NCBI GenBank assembly: GCA_038215095.1
Contig: JBBQRG010000040.1
Coordinates: forward strand, 1 to 27,485
Reading direction: 5' to 3'
DNA: 27,485 nt
Source: DATACN01 sp038215095
GTDB lineage: Bacteria > Actinomycetota > Thermoleophilia > Solirubrobacterales > Thermoleophilaceae
Under the pieces are notes generated by a model. It did no database searches. It was not told the origin of the DNA and saw only the letters and a program-made list of their open reading frames with translations. A program made the position numbers and the translations under genes. Below are positions 14,618-21,561 of this stretch, piece by piece. Positions within the stretch are counted from its first letter, which is position 1. Every line of letters starts with the position of its first letter.

Positions 14618-15508
14618 GTGATCCGCTCCTTCCATCACTCGGACTTTCCGCTCGAGCTGTTGCGCGAGCACAAGCGGGCGCCGGTTACGGTGGTCCTGCC
14701 CGCGCGCGAGGTGGCCGGCACGATCGGGCCGATCGTGGAGCGGCTGCTCGGACTGGGCGACCTGATCGACCAGTTGCTGGTGGTGGACGCGGCCTCGCGC
14801 GACGGCACGGCCGAGGTCGCGGCCGGCCTGGGCGCCGAGGTGCGCCAGGAGGCCGAGCTGCTGCCGCAGTTCGGGCCGCCGAACGGCAAGGGCGACGCGA
14901 TGTGGCGCGCTCTGTCGGCCGTGCGCGGCGAGATCGTGGTCTACCTCGACTCCGACACGCGCGAGTTCTCGGAGCACTTCGCCACCGGGCTGATGGGGCC
15001 GCTCGTCTGCCACGACGAGCTGAGCCTGGTGAAGGGCTTCTACCGGCGGCCGTTCACCGGGCCGGACGGGGCCAGTGAGCCGGACGGCGGCGGCCGCGTG
15101 ACCGAGCTGACCGCCCGGCCGCTCCTGAGCGCCTTCTATCCGGACCTGGCCGGCTTCGCCCAGCCGCTGTCCGGTGAGCTGGCCGCGCGCCGCGAGCTGC
15201 TGGTGCAGCTCCCCTTCGCCACCGGCTACGCGGTGGAGACCGCGATGCTCCTGAACGCGCGCGACCTGCTCGGCGGCACCGAGGGAATGGCGCAGGTCGA
15301 CCTCGACGTGCGGCTCAACCAGCACCAGCCGCTGTCGGAGCTCGGACCGATGGCGTACGGGGTGCTCACCGTGGTGTTGGAGCGCCTGCGCGCCGAGGGC
15401 CGCCTGACGGACGGGCCCACGCCGCCGCTGCAGACCGCCGACGGCAGGCTGATCGCGGCCGGCCTGGCCGAGCGGCCGCCGATGCAGAGCGTAGGCAGCC
15501 CCGCGTAG
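14618..15508 (+). CDS. gpgS: Glucosyl-3-phosphoglycerate synthase (GT81)
   Basis: A 296-aa GT-A glycosyltransferase that transfers glucose from a nucleotide sugar to 3-phosphoglycerate, the first step to glucosylglycerate. Key features are VTVVLPAREVAGTIGPIV (nucleotide-sugar binding start), LLVVDAASRDGT, PPNGKGDAMWRALS (about 88-100), the metal-binding DSD (111-113) in YLDSDT, and FYPDLAGFAQPLSGELAARR with the acceptor-side FATGYAVE. The length matches the family. A mannosyl-3-phosphoglycerate synthase activity cannot be excluded, since GT81 members vary in donor and sugar. The leaderless GTG start is 8 nt after CAAGAT. It heads a six-gene co-directional run with gaps of 6-14 nt; the next gene supplies the phosphatase. 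Confidence 0.9.
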   Translation: MIRSFHHSDFPLELLREHKRAPVTVVLPAREVAGTIGPIVERLLGLGDLIDQLLVVDAASRDGTAEVAAGLGAEVRQEAELLPQFGPPNGKGDAMWRALSAVRGEIVVYLDSDTREFSEHFATGLMGPLVCHDELSLVKGFYRRPFTGPDGASEPDGGGRVTELTARPLLSAFYPDLAGFAQPLSGELAARRELLVQLPFATGYAVETAMLLNARDLLGGTEGMAQVDLDVRLNQHQPLSELGPMAYGVLTVVLERLRAEGRLTDGPTPPLQTADGRLIAAGLAERPPMQSVGSPA

Positions 15509-15514
15509 CCCGGC

Positions 15515-16255
15515 ATGCCGCTGCGCTGCGTCTACACCGACCTCGACGGCACCCTGCTCGGGCGCGGCGGATCGCTGTTCCGCGACGGCGAGGGCGCCTT
15601 CACGCTGCTGCCCGGCCGGGCCCTCGAGGCCTGCCACCGGGCGGGCGTCGAGGTGGTGATCAAGTCCGGGCGCCGCAAGGCGCAGGTTATGGAGGACGCT
15701 CGCCTGATCGGCCAGACCTCGTACATCTACGAGCTCGGCGGCGGGCTCATGATCGACGGCGAGGAGACGATGCTCACCGGCGAGTTCCATCCCGAGGAGG
15801 GCCGGAGCGTGCACGACCAGATCGACGAGACGGGCGCGCCCGCGCTGCTGCTCGAGCGCTTCGAGCTCGAGCACCACGAGCCCTTCCACACCGGGCGCCA
15901 GGTCACGCACCTGTTCCGCGGCCGCGTGGACGTGCGCGAGGCGAACGAGCTGCTCGCAGCCGAGGGCCACGACGGGCTGCGCCTGGTGGACAACGGGTCG
16001 AACGCCTACCACCTCGTCCCGGCGGCAACCTCGAAGGCGAATGCCGTGGCCGCCCACATGCGCGCCCGTGAGTACAGGCCGGAGGAGTGCATCGGCGTCG
16101 GCGACTCGCGCGAGGACCTGGAGGTGGCGAGGGTCGTCGGCCGCTTCTTCCTGGTGCGGAACGCGGAGGTCTCGGGAGGGGGCGCCGAGGTCACGGAGTC
16201 CGGCTACGGCGAGGGCTTCTACGAGGCGGTCATCCGGTCGATCGCGGAGGCGTAG
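15515..16255 (+). CDS. HAD-family phosphatase, likely glucosyl-/mannosyl-3-phosphoglycerate phosphatase
   Basis: A 246-aa Cof/MpgP-type HAD hydrolase. Motif I is D9-x-D11 in YTDLDGTLL, motif II is Ser51 in VVIKSGRRKA, motif III is probably Lys174 in TSKANAVAAH, and motif IV is GVGDSREDLE with D197 and D201. A C2-type cap lies between (LGGGLMIDGEETML). Next to gpgS, 6 nt downstream, the expected reaction is dephosphorylation of glucosyl-3-phosphoglycerate to glucosylglycerate. This is a HAD enzyme, not the phosphoglycerate-mutase-like GpgP known from mycobacteria. Substrate specificity is inferred from context. Confidence 0.85.
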   Translation: MPLRCVYTDLDGTLLGRGGSLFRDGEGAFTLLPGRALEACHRAGVEVVIKSGRRKAQVMEDARLIGQTSYIYELGGGLMIDGEETMLTGEFHPEEGRSVHDQIDETGAPALLLERFELEHHEPFHTGRQVTHLFRGRVDVREANELLAAEGHDGLRLVDNGSNAYHLVPAATSKANAVAAHMRAREYRPEECIGVGDSREDLEVARVVGRFFLVRNAEVSGGGAEVTESGYGEGFYEAVIRSIAEA

Positions 16256-16266
16256 GGTTGACGCCG

Positions 16267-17211
16267 ATGGTGAGCGCCGAAGAAGCCGTGAACGCGATCA
16301 ACGACGTCTCCGGCGCACACGAGGGCCACCGCGCCGCGCACGCAAAGGGCACGCTGCTGAGTGGCAGCTTCACGGCCACGCCCGAGGGCGGCGCCCTGAC
16401 GCGCGCGGCGCACATGCGGGGCGAGCCGGTGCGCGCCACGGTGCGCCTCTCGAACGGCGGCGGCGATCCGGGCATCCCCGACTACGCGCGCGAGGCACGC
16501 GGGATGGCGGTCAAGTTCTACCTGCCGGACGGCTCGAAGACCGACGTCGTCTCGATCTCGATCCCCTGCTTCGTCGTGCGCACGCCCGAGGACTTCCTCG
16601 ACTTCACGCGGCTGCGAAAGCCCGACCCCGAGACGGGGCAGCCAGACATGGAGAAGCTCGGCGAGTGGCTGGGCAGGCACCCCGAGGCGGGACCGGCGAT
16701 CCAGGCCGCCGTGGGCACCTCGCCGCCGGCCAGCTACGCGCAGGTGGCCTACAACGGCATCCACTCGTTTCGCTGGACCGGGGATACCCCCTCTGGGGGC
16801 ACAGGTGACGGCGACTCGCGCTGGGTCAGGTACCGCTGGCAGCCCGAGGCCGGCGAGGCCTCGCTCGAGGACGAGGAGGCCCGCGCGCTCGGCAAGGACT
16901 ACCTGCGGACGGAGATCCTCGAGCGGCTGCCGGTGGCCTTCAGGCTCAAGGTCCAGATCGCGGAGGACGGCGACCCAATCGACGACCCCACCCTCATCTG
17001 GCCCAGCGAGCGCGAGACCGTCGACGCCGGCCGCCTGGAGCTGACCGGCCCGGACACCGAGCGCGAGCGCGACGGCGACATCCTCGTGTTCGATCCCATT
17101 CGCGTCACCGACGGCATCGAGACCTCGGAAGACCCGATCCTGCTGCTCAGGCCGAAGGCCTATTCGGTGTCCGTGGAACGCCGCAGTCGCGCTCCGGCGC
17201 CGACTGCGTAA
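16267..17211 (+). CDS. Small catalase-like haem peroxidase
   Basis: A 314-aa minimal catalase-fold protein, well short of typical monofunctional catalases (about 480 or more residues). The distal His25 lies in HRAAHAKGTLLSGSF, Asn63 in VRATVRLSNGGGDPG, and FVVRTPEDFLDF follows. The proximal tyrosine ligand is Y299 in LLRPKAYSVSVERR, with R295 four residues before it. Minimal catalases of this kind mainly use peroxide to oxidise organic substrates (established for some family members). ATG 16267 follows the phosphatase by 11 nt; a TTG at 16258 is an alternative. Its place in the gpg run suggests joint use under osmotic or oxidative stress. Confidence 0.9.
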   Translation: MVSAEEAVNAINDVSGAHEGHRAAHAKGTLLSGSFTATPEGGALTRAAHMRGEPVRATVRLSNGGGDPGIPDYAREARGMAVKFYLPDGSKTDVVSISIPCFVVRTPEDFLDFTRLRKPDPETGQPDMEKLGEWLGRHPEAGPAIQAAVGTSPPASYAQVAYNGIHSFRWTGDTPSGGTGDGDSRWVRYRWQPEAGEASLEDEEARALGKDYLRTEILERLPVAFRLKVQIAEDGDPIDDPTLIWPSERETVDAGRLELTGPDTERERDGDILVFDPIRVTDGIETSEDPILLLRPKAYSVSVERRSRAPAPTA

Positions 17212-17221
17212 CCTGGGCGCC

Positions 17222-17494
17222 ATGTGTAGAAACATCCGCACCCTCCACAACTTCGAGCCACCCGCCACCGAGGACGAGATCCGCGCCTCCGCACTGCAGT
17301 ACGTGCGAAAGGTCAGCGGCTCCACGAAGCCCTCGCAGGCGAACGCCGAGGCGTTCGACCATGCGGTGGACGCCGTGACGGCGATCTCGACCGAGCTGCT
17401 GGACTCCCTGGTCACCTCGGCCCCGCCGAAGGACCGCGAGGAAGAGGCGGCGAAGGCGAAGGCCCGGAGCGCCGCGCGCTACGCCGCGGCCTGA
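17222..17494 (+). CDS. DUF2277 domain-containing protein
   Basis: A 90-aa protein matching the DUF2277 pattern: MCRNIRTLHNFEPPATEDEI at the N-terminus, then ASALQYVRKVSGSTKPSQAN and AFDHAVDAVTAISTELLDSL. The function is unknown. The C-terminus is a short Ala/Arg/Lys helix (about 68-90). It starts 10 nt after the catalase-like gene and sits in the same six-gene run. The family is small, cytosolic and often found near stress genes; no catalytic motif is visible apart from the conserved N-terminal Cys2. Confidence 0.88.
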   Translation: MCRNIRTLHNFEPPATEDEIRASALQYVRKVSGSTKPSQANAEAFDHAVDAVTAISTELLDSLVTSAPPKDREEEAAKAKARSAARYAAA

Positions 17495-17508
17495 CCACGG
17501 GTCACTCG

Positions 17509-17958
17509 ATGGCCGCTTCGGCTCGTCACGAGTCCAACCGGCGCCTGCTGCGTGCCCGTGACGCGATGGACCGCAGCTATGCCGACGCGCTCGACATCGA
17601 GGCGCTCGCGGACTCGGTGCACCTATCGCGCGCGCACTTCATCCGGAGCTTCCGCGCCACGTTCGGGGAGACGCGGCACCGCTACCTGCAGCGGCGCAGG
17701 ATCGAGCGCGCGATGGCGCTGCTGCGCGAGACCGACCGGCCGGCGACGGAGATCTCGCTCGACGTCGGCTTCTGGAGCCTCGGCAGCTTCAGCCGCACCT
17801 TCCACGACATCGTCGGCACCTCGCCGAGGGCAAACCGCGAGCGCGAGCAGGCGGCCCCGCGGGCGGCGATTCGTGCTGGCGTGCCCGGTTGCATCGCGAT
17901 GGCGTGGGACCGGCCATCGAGCACTTTTGGAGAAGAAGCGCGCGCCAAGCGGGACTAG
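17509..17958 (+). CDS. AraC-family transcriptional regulator (HTH only)
   Basis: A 149-aa protein that is almost entirely the AraC DNA-binding domain. The first helix-turn-helix spans about residues 29-55 (IEALADSVHLSRAHFIRSFR) and the second about 78-105 (PATEISLDVGFWSLGSFSRT), followed by the typical FHDIVGTSPRANRERE. No sensory domain precedes it. The last 35 residues are low-complexity and may be poorly conserved. It lies 14 nt after DUF2277 and 10 nt before a VOC gene; AraC plus VOC pairs are common, and the regulator may control its own operon (inference). Confidence 0.92.
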   Translation: MAASARHESNRRLLRARDAMDRSYADALDIEALADSVHLSRAHFIRSFRATFGETRHRYLQRRRIERAMALLRETDRPATEISLDVGFWSLGSFSRTFHDIVGTSPRANREREQAAPRAAIRAGVPGCIAMAWDRPSSTFGEEARAKRD

Positions 17959-17968
17959 GTTGGCGGCC

Positions 17969-18406
17969 ATGTTCAACCACATCACACACTCACACCTCTG
18001 GGTCCTGGACCAGGACGAAGCTCTCGACTTCTACGTCGGCAAGCTCGGGCTGGAGGTCAGCGCCGACGTCGACCTGGAGTTCATGCGCTGGCTGACGATC
18101 AACGTCCCCGGCGACCCCGGGCGGGAGATCCTGCTCGAGGTCCCGGGCGCCACGCCGTACATGGACGAGGCGAGCGCCGAGCAGATCCGCGACCTGCTCA
18201 GCAAGGGCGCGCTCGGCCTGGGGGTGATCCTCGCGACCGACGACTGCCGCGGCACCTACGAGGAGCTGCGGGCCAAGGGCGTGGAGTTCACCGAGGAGCC
18301 GACCGAGCGCTTCTACGGGATCGACTCGGCGCTGCGCGACCCGTTCGGCAACAGCATCCGGATCACCGAGCCCGCCCCGGTGCCGGCCGACCCGCCGGGC
18401 GCCTAG
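17969..18406 (+). CDS. VOC (glyoxalase/bleomycin-resistance/dioxygenase) family protein
   Basis: A 145-aa protein with two betaalphabetabetabeta modules of the vicinal-oxygen-chelate fold: FNHITHSHLWVLDQDEALDF and YVGKLGLEVSADVDL in the first half, ELRAKGVEFTEEPTERFYGI and ALRDPFGNSIRITEP in the second. Metal ligands could be an early His (THSHLWV) and a late Glu (RITEP). The substrate is unknown. ATG 17969 is chosen by family length; the open frame extends upstream through the AraC gene as shadow. It is the last gene of the run and its stop overlaps the stop of the convergent glycerate kinase within CTAG (18403-18406). Confidence 0.9.
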   Translation: MFNHITHSHLWVLDQDEALDFYVGKLGLEVSADVDLEFMRWLTINVPGDPGREILLEVPGATPYMDEASAEQIRDLLSKGALGLGVILATDDCRGTYEELRAKGVEFTEEPTERFYGIDSALRDPFGNSIRITEPAPVPADPPGA

Positions 18407-19371
18407 GTCCCGGCCAGCTCGCGACCCGCGGCCTCGAGCTCTTCGGGGGTCCCCGCCTCCCTCACCGAAGCAAGGTCGAGGATGCGGGCCTTGAAGGGCT
18501 CGAAGTCGTCCTTGCCCACCACCGCGTGGCAGGTGACCCCGGACTGCCGGCAGCGCGTCGCCACCTCGCCGACGATCTTGCCCTGCAACGTCTGGTCGTC
18601 GAGCCGGCCCTCGCCCGTCACCACGTAGGCCGCCCCGCGCATCCGATCGTCGAAGCCGATCGCATCGAGCACGTAGGGAGCGCCCGGCACCAAGCGCGCA
18701 TTGCGAAACGCGTAGAGCCCGCCTGACAGCCCGCCGGCGGCGCCCGTCATCGGCTCGCCGCGCGGATCCCGCGGCGCGCGGGAGGCGAGCTCGTCGAGCC
18801 GCTTCTCCAGCCGCTTCACCATCGCGTCGTCGGCCCCCTTCTGCGGCCCGAACACCGACGGCGCCCGCTCCCACGGAGTGCGGACGTCGCACAGCACCTC
18901 CAACGCGGGCGCAACCCCCGCATCGTCGAGGGCCTCCACGGCGCCCGCTCCGCCGTCCGTGGTGGCCGAGCCGCCCACGCTCACGATCACCTTCTCCGCG
19001 CCGGCGCGGGCGGCCTCCGCGATCAGCTCCCCGGTCCCATAGGTGGAGGCGGCCCACGCGTCGCGCTCATCCTCGCGAACCAGCCGGAGTCCGCTGGCCT
19101 GCGCCATCTCCACCACCGCGCTGCCGTCGGGCAGCAGCGCCCAGGCGGCCTCGACCTCACGGCCGAGCGGATCGCTGACGAGCTCGGTGTGGCGCTCGCC
19201 GCCCAAAGTGGTGAGCAGCACGTCCATCGTGCCCTCGCCCCCGTCGGCAACGGGAAGCTCGACCGCCTCGCGTCCCGCCGCCCGCAGCCCCCGCGCCACC
19301 GCAGCGGCCACCTCGACCGCGTCCATCGTGCCCTTGAAGGAGTCGGGCGCTACGAGCACGGGCCGGCTCAC
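18403..19371 (-). CDS. Glycerate kinase
   Basis: A 322-aa glycerate kinase of the GckA/GlxK-type family, phosphorylating glycerate with ATP (usually to 2-phosphoglycerate). Signature segments are VLVAPDSFKGTMDAVEVA at the N-terminus, ELPVADGGEGTMDVL, EKVIVSVGGSATTDGGAGAV, VFGPQKGADD, GAAGGLSGGL and VVTGEGRLDDQTLQGKIVGE. GTG 19371 overlaps the macro-domain stop (GTGA, 19371-19368), so the pair is translationally coupled. Its closeness to the glucosylglycerate genes suggests it could return glycerate, released if glucosylglycerate is hydrolysed, to glycolysis; no hydrolase gene is in view. Confidence 0.94.
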   Translation of the reverse strand: MSRPVLVAPDSFKGTMDAVEVAAAVARGLRAAGREAVELPVADGGEGTMDVLLTTLGGERHTELVSDPLGREVEAAWALLPDGSAVVEMAQASGLRLVREDERDAWAASTYGTGELIAEAARAGAEKVIVSVGGSATTDGGAGAVEALDDAGVAPALEVLCDVRTPWERAPSVFGPQKGADDAMVKRLEKRLDELASRAPRDPRGEPMTGAAGGLSGGLYAFRNARLVPGAPYVLDAIGFDDRMRGAAYVVTGEGRLDDQTLQGKIVGEVATRCRQSGVTCHAVVGKDDFEPFKARILDLASVREAGTPEELEAAGRELAGT

Positions 19372-19859
19372 CGGGCCACCGCGTCGGCGAAGGCGCGCTC
19401 CGCGTCCGTGCCGTGCACCGCGAACACGACCCGCTCCAGCGAGCCCTCGTGCGAGCGCGCCGCGCCCACCATCAGCCGCGCCGCCTCGTCCAGCGGAAAG
19501 CCGCCCACGCCCGTGCCGAAGGCGACCAGCGCCACCGACTTCGCGCCAAGCTCTTCGGCCTTCTCGAGCGTCGAGCGAGTGGAGCGCTCGATGATCTCCG
19601 CCGAGGTCGGCCCGCCGAGCTCCATCGTGGCGGCGTGGATGACCCAGCGCGCCGGCATGTCCCCGGCGGTGGTCTCGACCGCCTCGCCGAGGCCGATAGG
19701 CGCCTTCTCGTCGCACTCGCGCTGCACCTCCGGCCCTCCCGCGCGGCTGATGGCCGCGGCCACCCCGCCGCCGTGCTTCAGATCGGTGTTGGCGGCGTTC
19801 GCGATCGCGTCCACCTCCAGCTTCGTTACGTCGCCATTCACGACTTCCAGCTCGGCCAT
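19368..19859 (-). CDS. Macro domain (ADP-ribose-binding/hydrolase) protein
   Basis: A 163-aa single macro domain. Ligand-binding loops are GDVTKLEVDAIANAANTDLK, then HGGGVAAAISRAGG, and the C-terminal VALVAFGTGVGGFPLDEAAR. Such proteins bind ADP-ribose or O-acetyl-ADP-ribose, and many remove ADP-ribose from proteins or DNA. The asparagines in NAAN and the glycine-rich loops are intact. I chose ATG 19859 because GAGAGG lies about 8 nt upstream; ATG 19865 would be only 2 nt from it. It is translationally coupled to glycerate kinase, a pairing with no obvious established pathway link. Confidence 0.93.
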   Translation of the reverse strand: MAELEVVNGDVTKLEVDAIANAANTDLKHGGGVAAAISRAGGPEVQRECDEKAPIGLGEAVETTAGDMPARWVIHAATMELGGPTSAEIIERSTRSTLEKAEELGAKSVALVAFGTGVGGFPLDEAARLMVGAARSHEGSLERVVFAVHGTDAERAFADAVAR

Positions 19860-19877
19860 GCGCATATCCTCTCGCAG

Positions 19878-19904
19878 TGTCGATCTCGCCCCCTCCCATT
19901 CGTC
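19878..19904 (+). promoter_or_regulatory. ECF42-type promoter for the yciI-sigma operon
   Basis: TGTCGA (19878-19883), 17 nt, then CGTC (19901-19904) matches the ECF42 target signature described in Streptomyces (TGTCGA at -35, CG[A/T]C at -10). Transcription would start near 19911, leaving a leader of about 40 nt that contains the Shine-Dalgarno AGGAGG before ATG 19952. The downstream genes are exactly the expected ECF42 targets, so positive autoregulation is likely. Confidence 0.72.
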
Positions 19905-19951
19905 ACTAGGGTGAACGCGGCGATAGGCGCTGCGAAAACAGGAGGTCTTCC

Positions 19952-20323
19952 ATGAGGTACATGCTCACCATCTACGGCGATCCCAGCGGGATGAGCGAGG
20001 CCAGCACGGAGGAGCGGCAGGCCGAGCTGGGTCGCTGGTTCACCTACACCGAGGATCTGCAGAAGTCCGGTGCGCTCGTGGCCGGCGACGCCCTCCAGGA
20101 GAGCGCCACCGCCACCACGCTCCGTTTCAACGGCGGCGGCGGCGAGCCGGCGGTCACCGACGGCCCGTTCGCGGAGACCAAGGAGCAGCTCGGGGGCTTC
20201 TACGAGCTCGAGTGCGCGAACCTCGACGAGGCCCTGGAGTGGGCGAAGAAGATCCCGGTGCGCGGCGGCGCGGTCGAGGTCCGCCCGGTCCAGGACTTCT
20301 CCCAGGAGGGCGCGGGCCAGTAG
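19952..20323 (+). CDS. YciI-like (DGPF domain) protein
   Basis: A 123-aa YCII-related protein. It begins MRYMLTIYGD and carries the family's DGPF motif in AVTDGPFAETKEQLGGFYEL, ending AVEVRPVQDF. A ferredoxin-like fold and possible small-molecule enzyme function are known for the family; its real role beside ECF42 sigma factors is not known. A strong Shine-Dalgarno (AGGAGG) 6 nt before ATG 19952 and a good ECF42-type promoter precede it. DGPF genes are the conserved partner of ECF42 sigma genes (established), as seen here. Confidence 0.94.
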   Translation: MRYMLTIYGDPSGMSEASTEERQAELGRWFTYTEDLQKSGALVAGDALQESATATTLRFNGGGGEPAVTDGPFAETKEQLGGFYELECANLDEALEWAKKIPVRGGAVEVRPVQDFSQEGAGQ

Positions 20324-21561
20324 ACGCGGGCAGCGCGCAGCTCGACCGCCTGTTCCGGCGCGAGTCGGGACGGGCGGTCGCAACGCTGATCAGGGTCCTC
20401 GGCGACTTCGACCTCGCAGAGGAGGCCGTGCAGGACGCCTTCGTGGTCGCGCTGGAGCGCTGGCCGCGCGACGGCGTGCCGCGCAACCCGGGCGCGTGGA
20501 TCGTCACGACCGCGCGCAACGCGGCCATCGACCGCATCCGCCGGGCGCAGACCTATCAGCACAAGCTGCGCGAGCTCACGGCGCTGGAGGTCCCGCCGGT
20601 CGACGAAACCGAAGACGACCACGCTATGAGCCCGATTCCTGACGACCGGCTGCGGCTGTTCTTCACCTGCTGCCACCCGGCGCTCGCGCCGGAGGCGCGC
20701 GTCGCCCTCACGCTGCGCACGCTCGGCGGGCTGTCGACCCCGGAGGTCGCGCGCGCCTTCCTCACCGGCGAGGCGGCGATGCAACAGCGCCTCGTGCGCG
20801 CCAAGCGCAAGATCCGCGGCGCCAACATCCCCTACGAGGTGCCGGGCGACGCGGACCTGCCCGCCCGCCTCGCCTCGGTGCTGGCGGTGCTCTACCTCGT
20901 CTTCAACGAGGGCTACCTGGCCACCGCGTCGGACTCGCTGGTGCGCCGCGAGCTGTGCGAAGAGGCCATCCGGCTTGGGCGCGTGCTCGTGGGCCTGATG
21001 CCCGACGAAGCCGAGGCACGCGGCCTGCTGGCCCTGATGCTGCTCCACCACGCGCGCCGCGACGCCCGCACCGACGCGGCCGGCCGGATGGTGCTGCTGC
21101 CTGACCAGGACCGTTCCCGCTGGGACGCGGCCGTAATCGCGGAAGGCGTCGAGCTGATGCGGGCCGCGCTGCGGGGCGGGGCGGGGCCCTACACGCTGCA
21201 GGCGGCCATCGCCGCCGAGCACGCGCTGGCTCCCAGCGGGGAAGTCACCGCGTGGGGGCGCATCGCCGTCCTCTACGAGCGACTCGCCGAGCTCAACCCC
21301 TCACCGGTAGTGGAGCTGAACCGGGCGGTGGCGGTGGCGATGGACCAGGGACCCGAGCACGGCCTCGAGCTGATGGACGCGCTGGCCGCCGCGGGCGAGC
21401 TGGACTCCTACCGCCACCTGCACTCCGCGCGTGGCGATCTGCTGCTCAGGCTCGGCCGCGACGCCGAGGCGGCAGCCGCCTTCAGTCGCGCGCTCGAGCT
21501 GAGCGACAACGCTGTGGAGCGCGGTTTCCTGGAGCGGCGGCTGGCCGAGCTCAGCCGGTGA
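20239..21561 (+). CDS. ECF42-type RNA polymerase sigma factor with C-terminal TPR-like extension
   Basis: Homology begins near 20338 (AQLDRLFRRESGRAVATLIR). Region 2 has LGDFDLAEEAVQDAFVVALE and PGAWIVTTARNAAIDRIRRA. Region 4 has ALTLRTLGGLSTPEVARAFL. The long ECF42 extension has EGYLATASD, MVLLPDQDRSRWDAAVIAEG, GPYTLQAAIAAEHA and PSPVVELNRAVAVAMDQGPE, ending in a TPR-like hairpin. The start is unresolved: from 20242 to the homologous region there is no ATG, GTG or TTG in this frame. GTG 20239, used here, lies inside yciI and adds about 33 unlikely residues; CTG 20350 is another option. A -1 frame change from yciI would give a fusion. The 3' end overlaps the convergent dehydrogenase by 11 bp. 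Confidence 0.88.
   Translation: MGEEDPGARRRGRGPPGPGLLPGGRGPVDAGSAQLDRLFRRESGRAVATLIRVLGDFDLAEEAVQDAFVVALERWPRDGVPRNPGAWIVTTARNAAIDRIRRAQTYQHKLRELTALEVPPVDETEDDHAMSPIPDDRLRLFFTCCHPALAPEARVALTLRTLGGLSTPEVARAFLTGEAAMQQRLVRAKRKIRGANIPYEVPGDADLPARLASVLAVLYLVFNEGYLATASDSLVRRELCEEAIRLGRVLVGLMPDEAEARGLLALMLLHHARRDARTDAAGRMVLLPDQDRSRWDAAVIAEGVELMRAALRGGAGPYTLQAAIAAEHALAPSGEVTAWGRIAVLYERLAELNPSPVVELNRAVAVAMDQGPEHGLELMDALAAAGELDSYRHLHSARGDLLLRLGRDAEAAAAFSRALELSDNAVERGFLERRLAELSR

Noticed and set aside
12257..16057. Very long minus-strand open frame (1266 codons) covering gpgS and the HAD gene
   Set aside because: Only the part below 14572 carries helicase motifs; the upstream part is low-complexity antisense to two well-supported plus-strand genes, typical of high-GC shadow frames.
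20300..20323. Classical -1 programmed frameshift site at the end of yciI
   Set aside because: No X XXY YYZ heptamer is present; the frame relation is reported, but a specific slip site is not supported.
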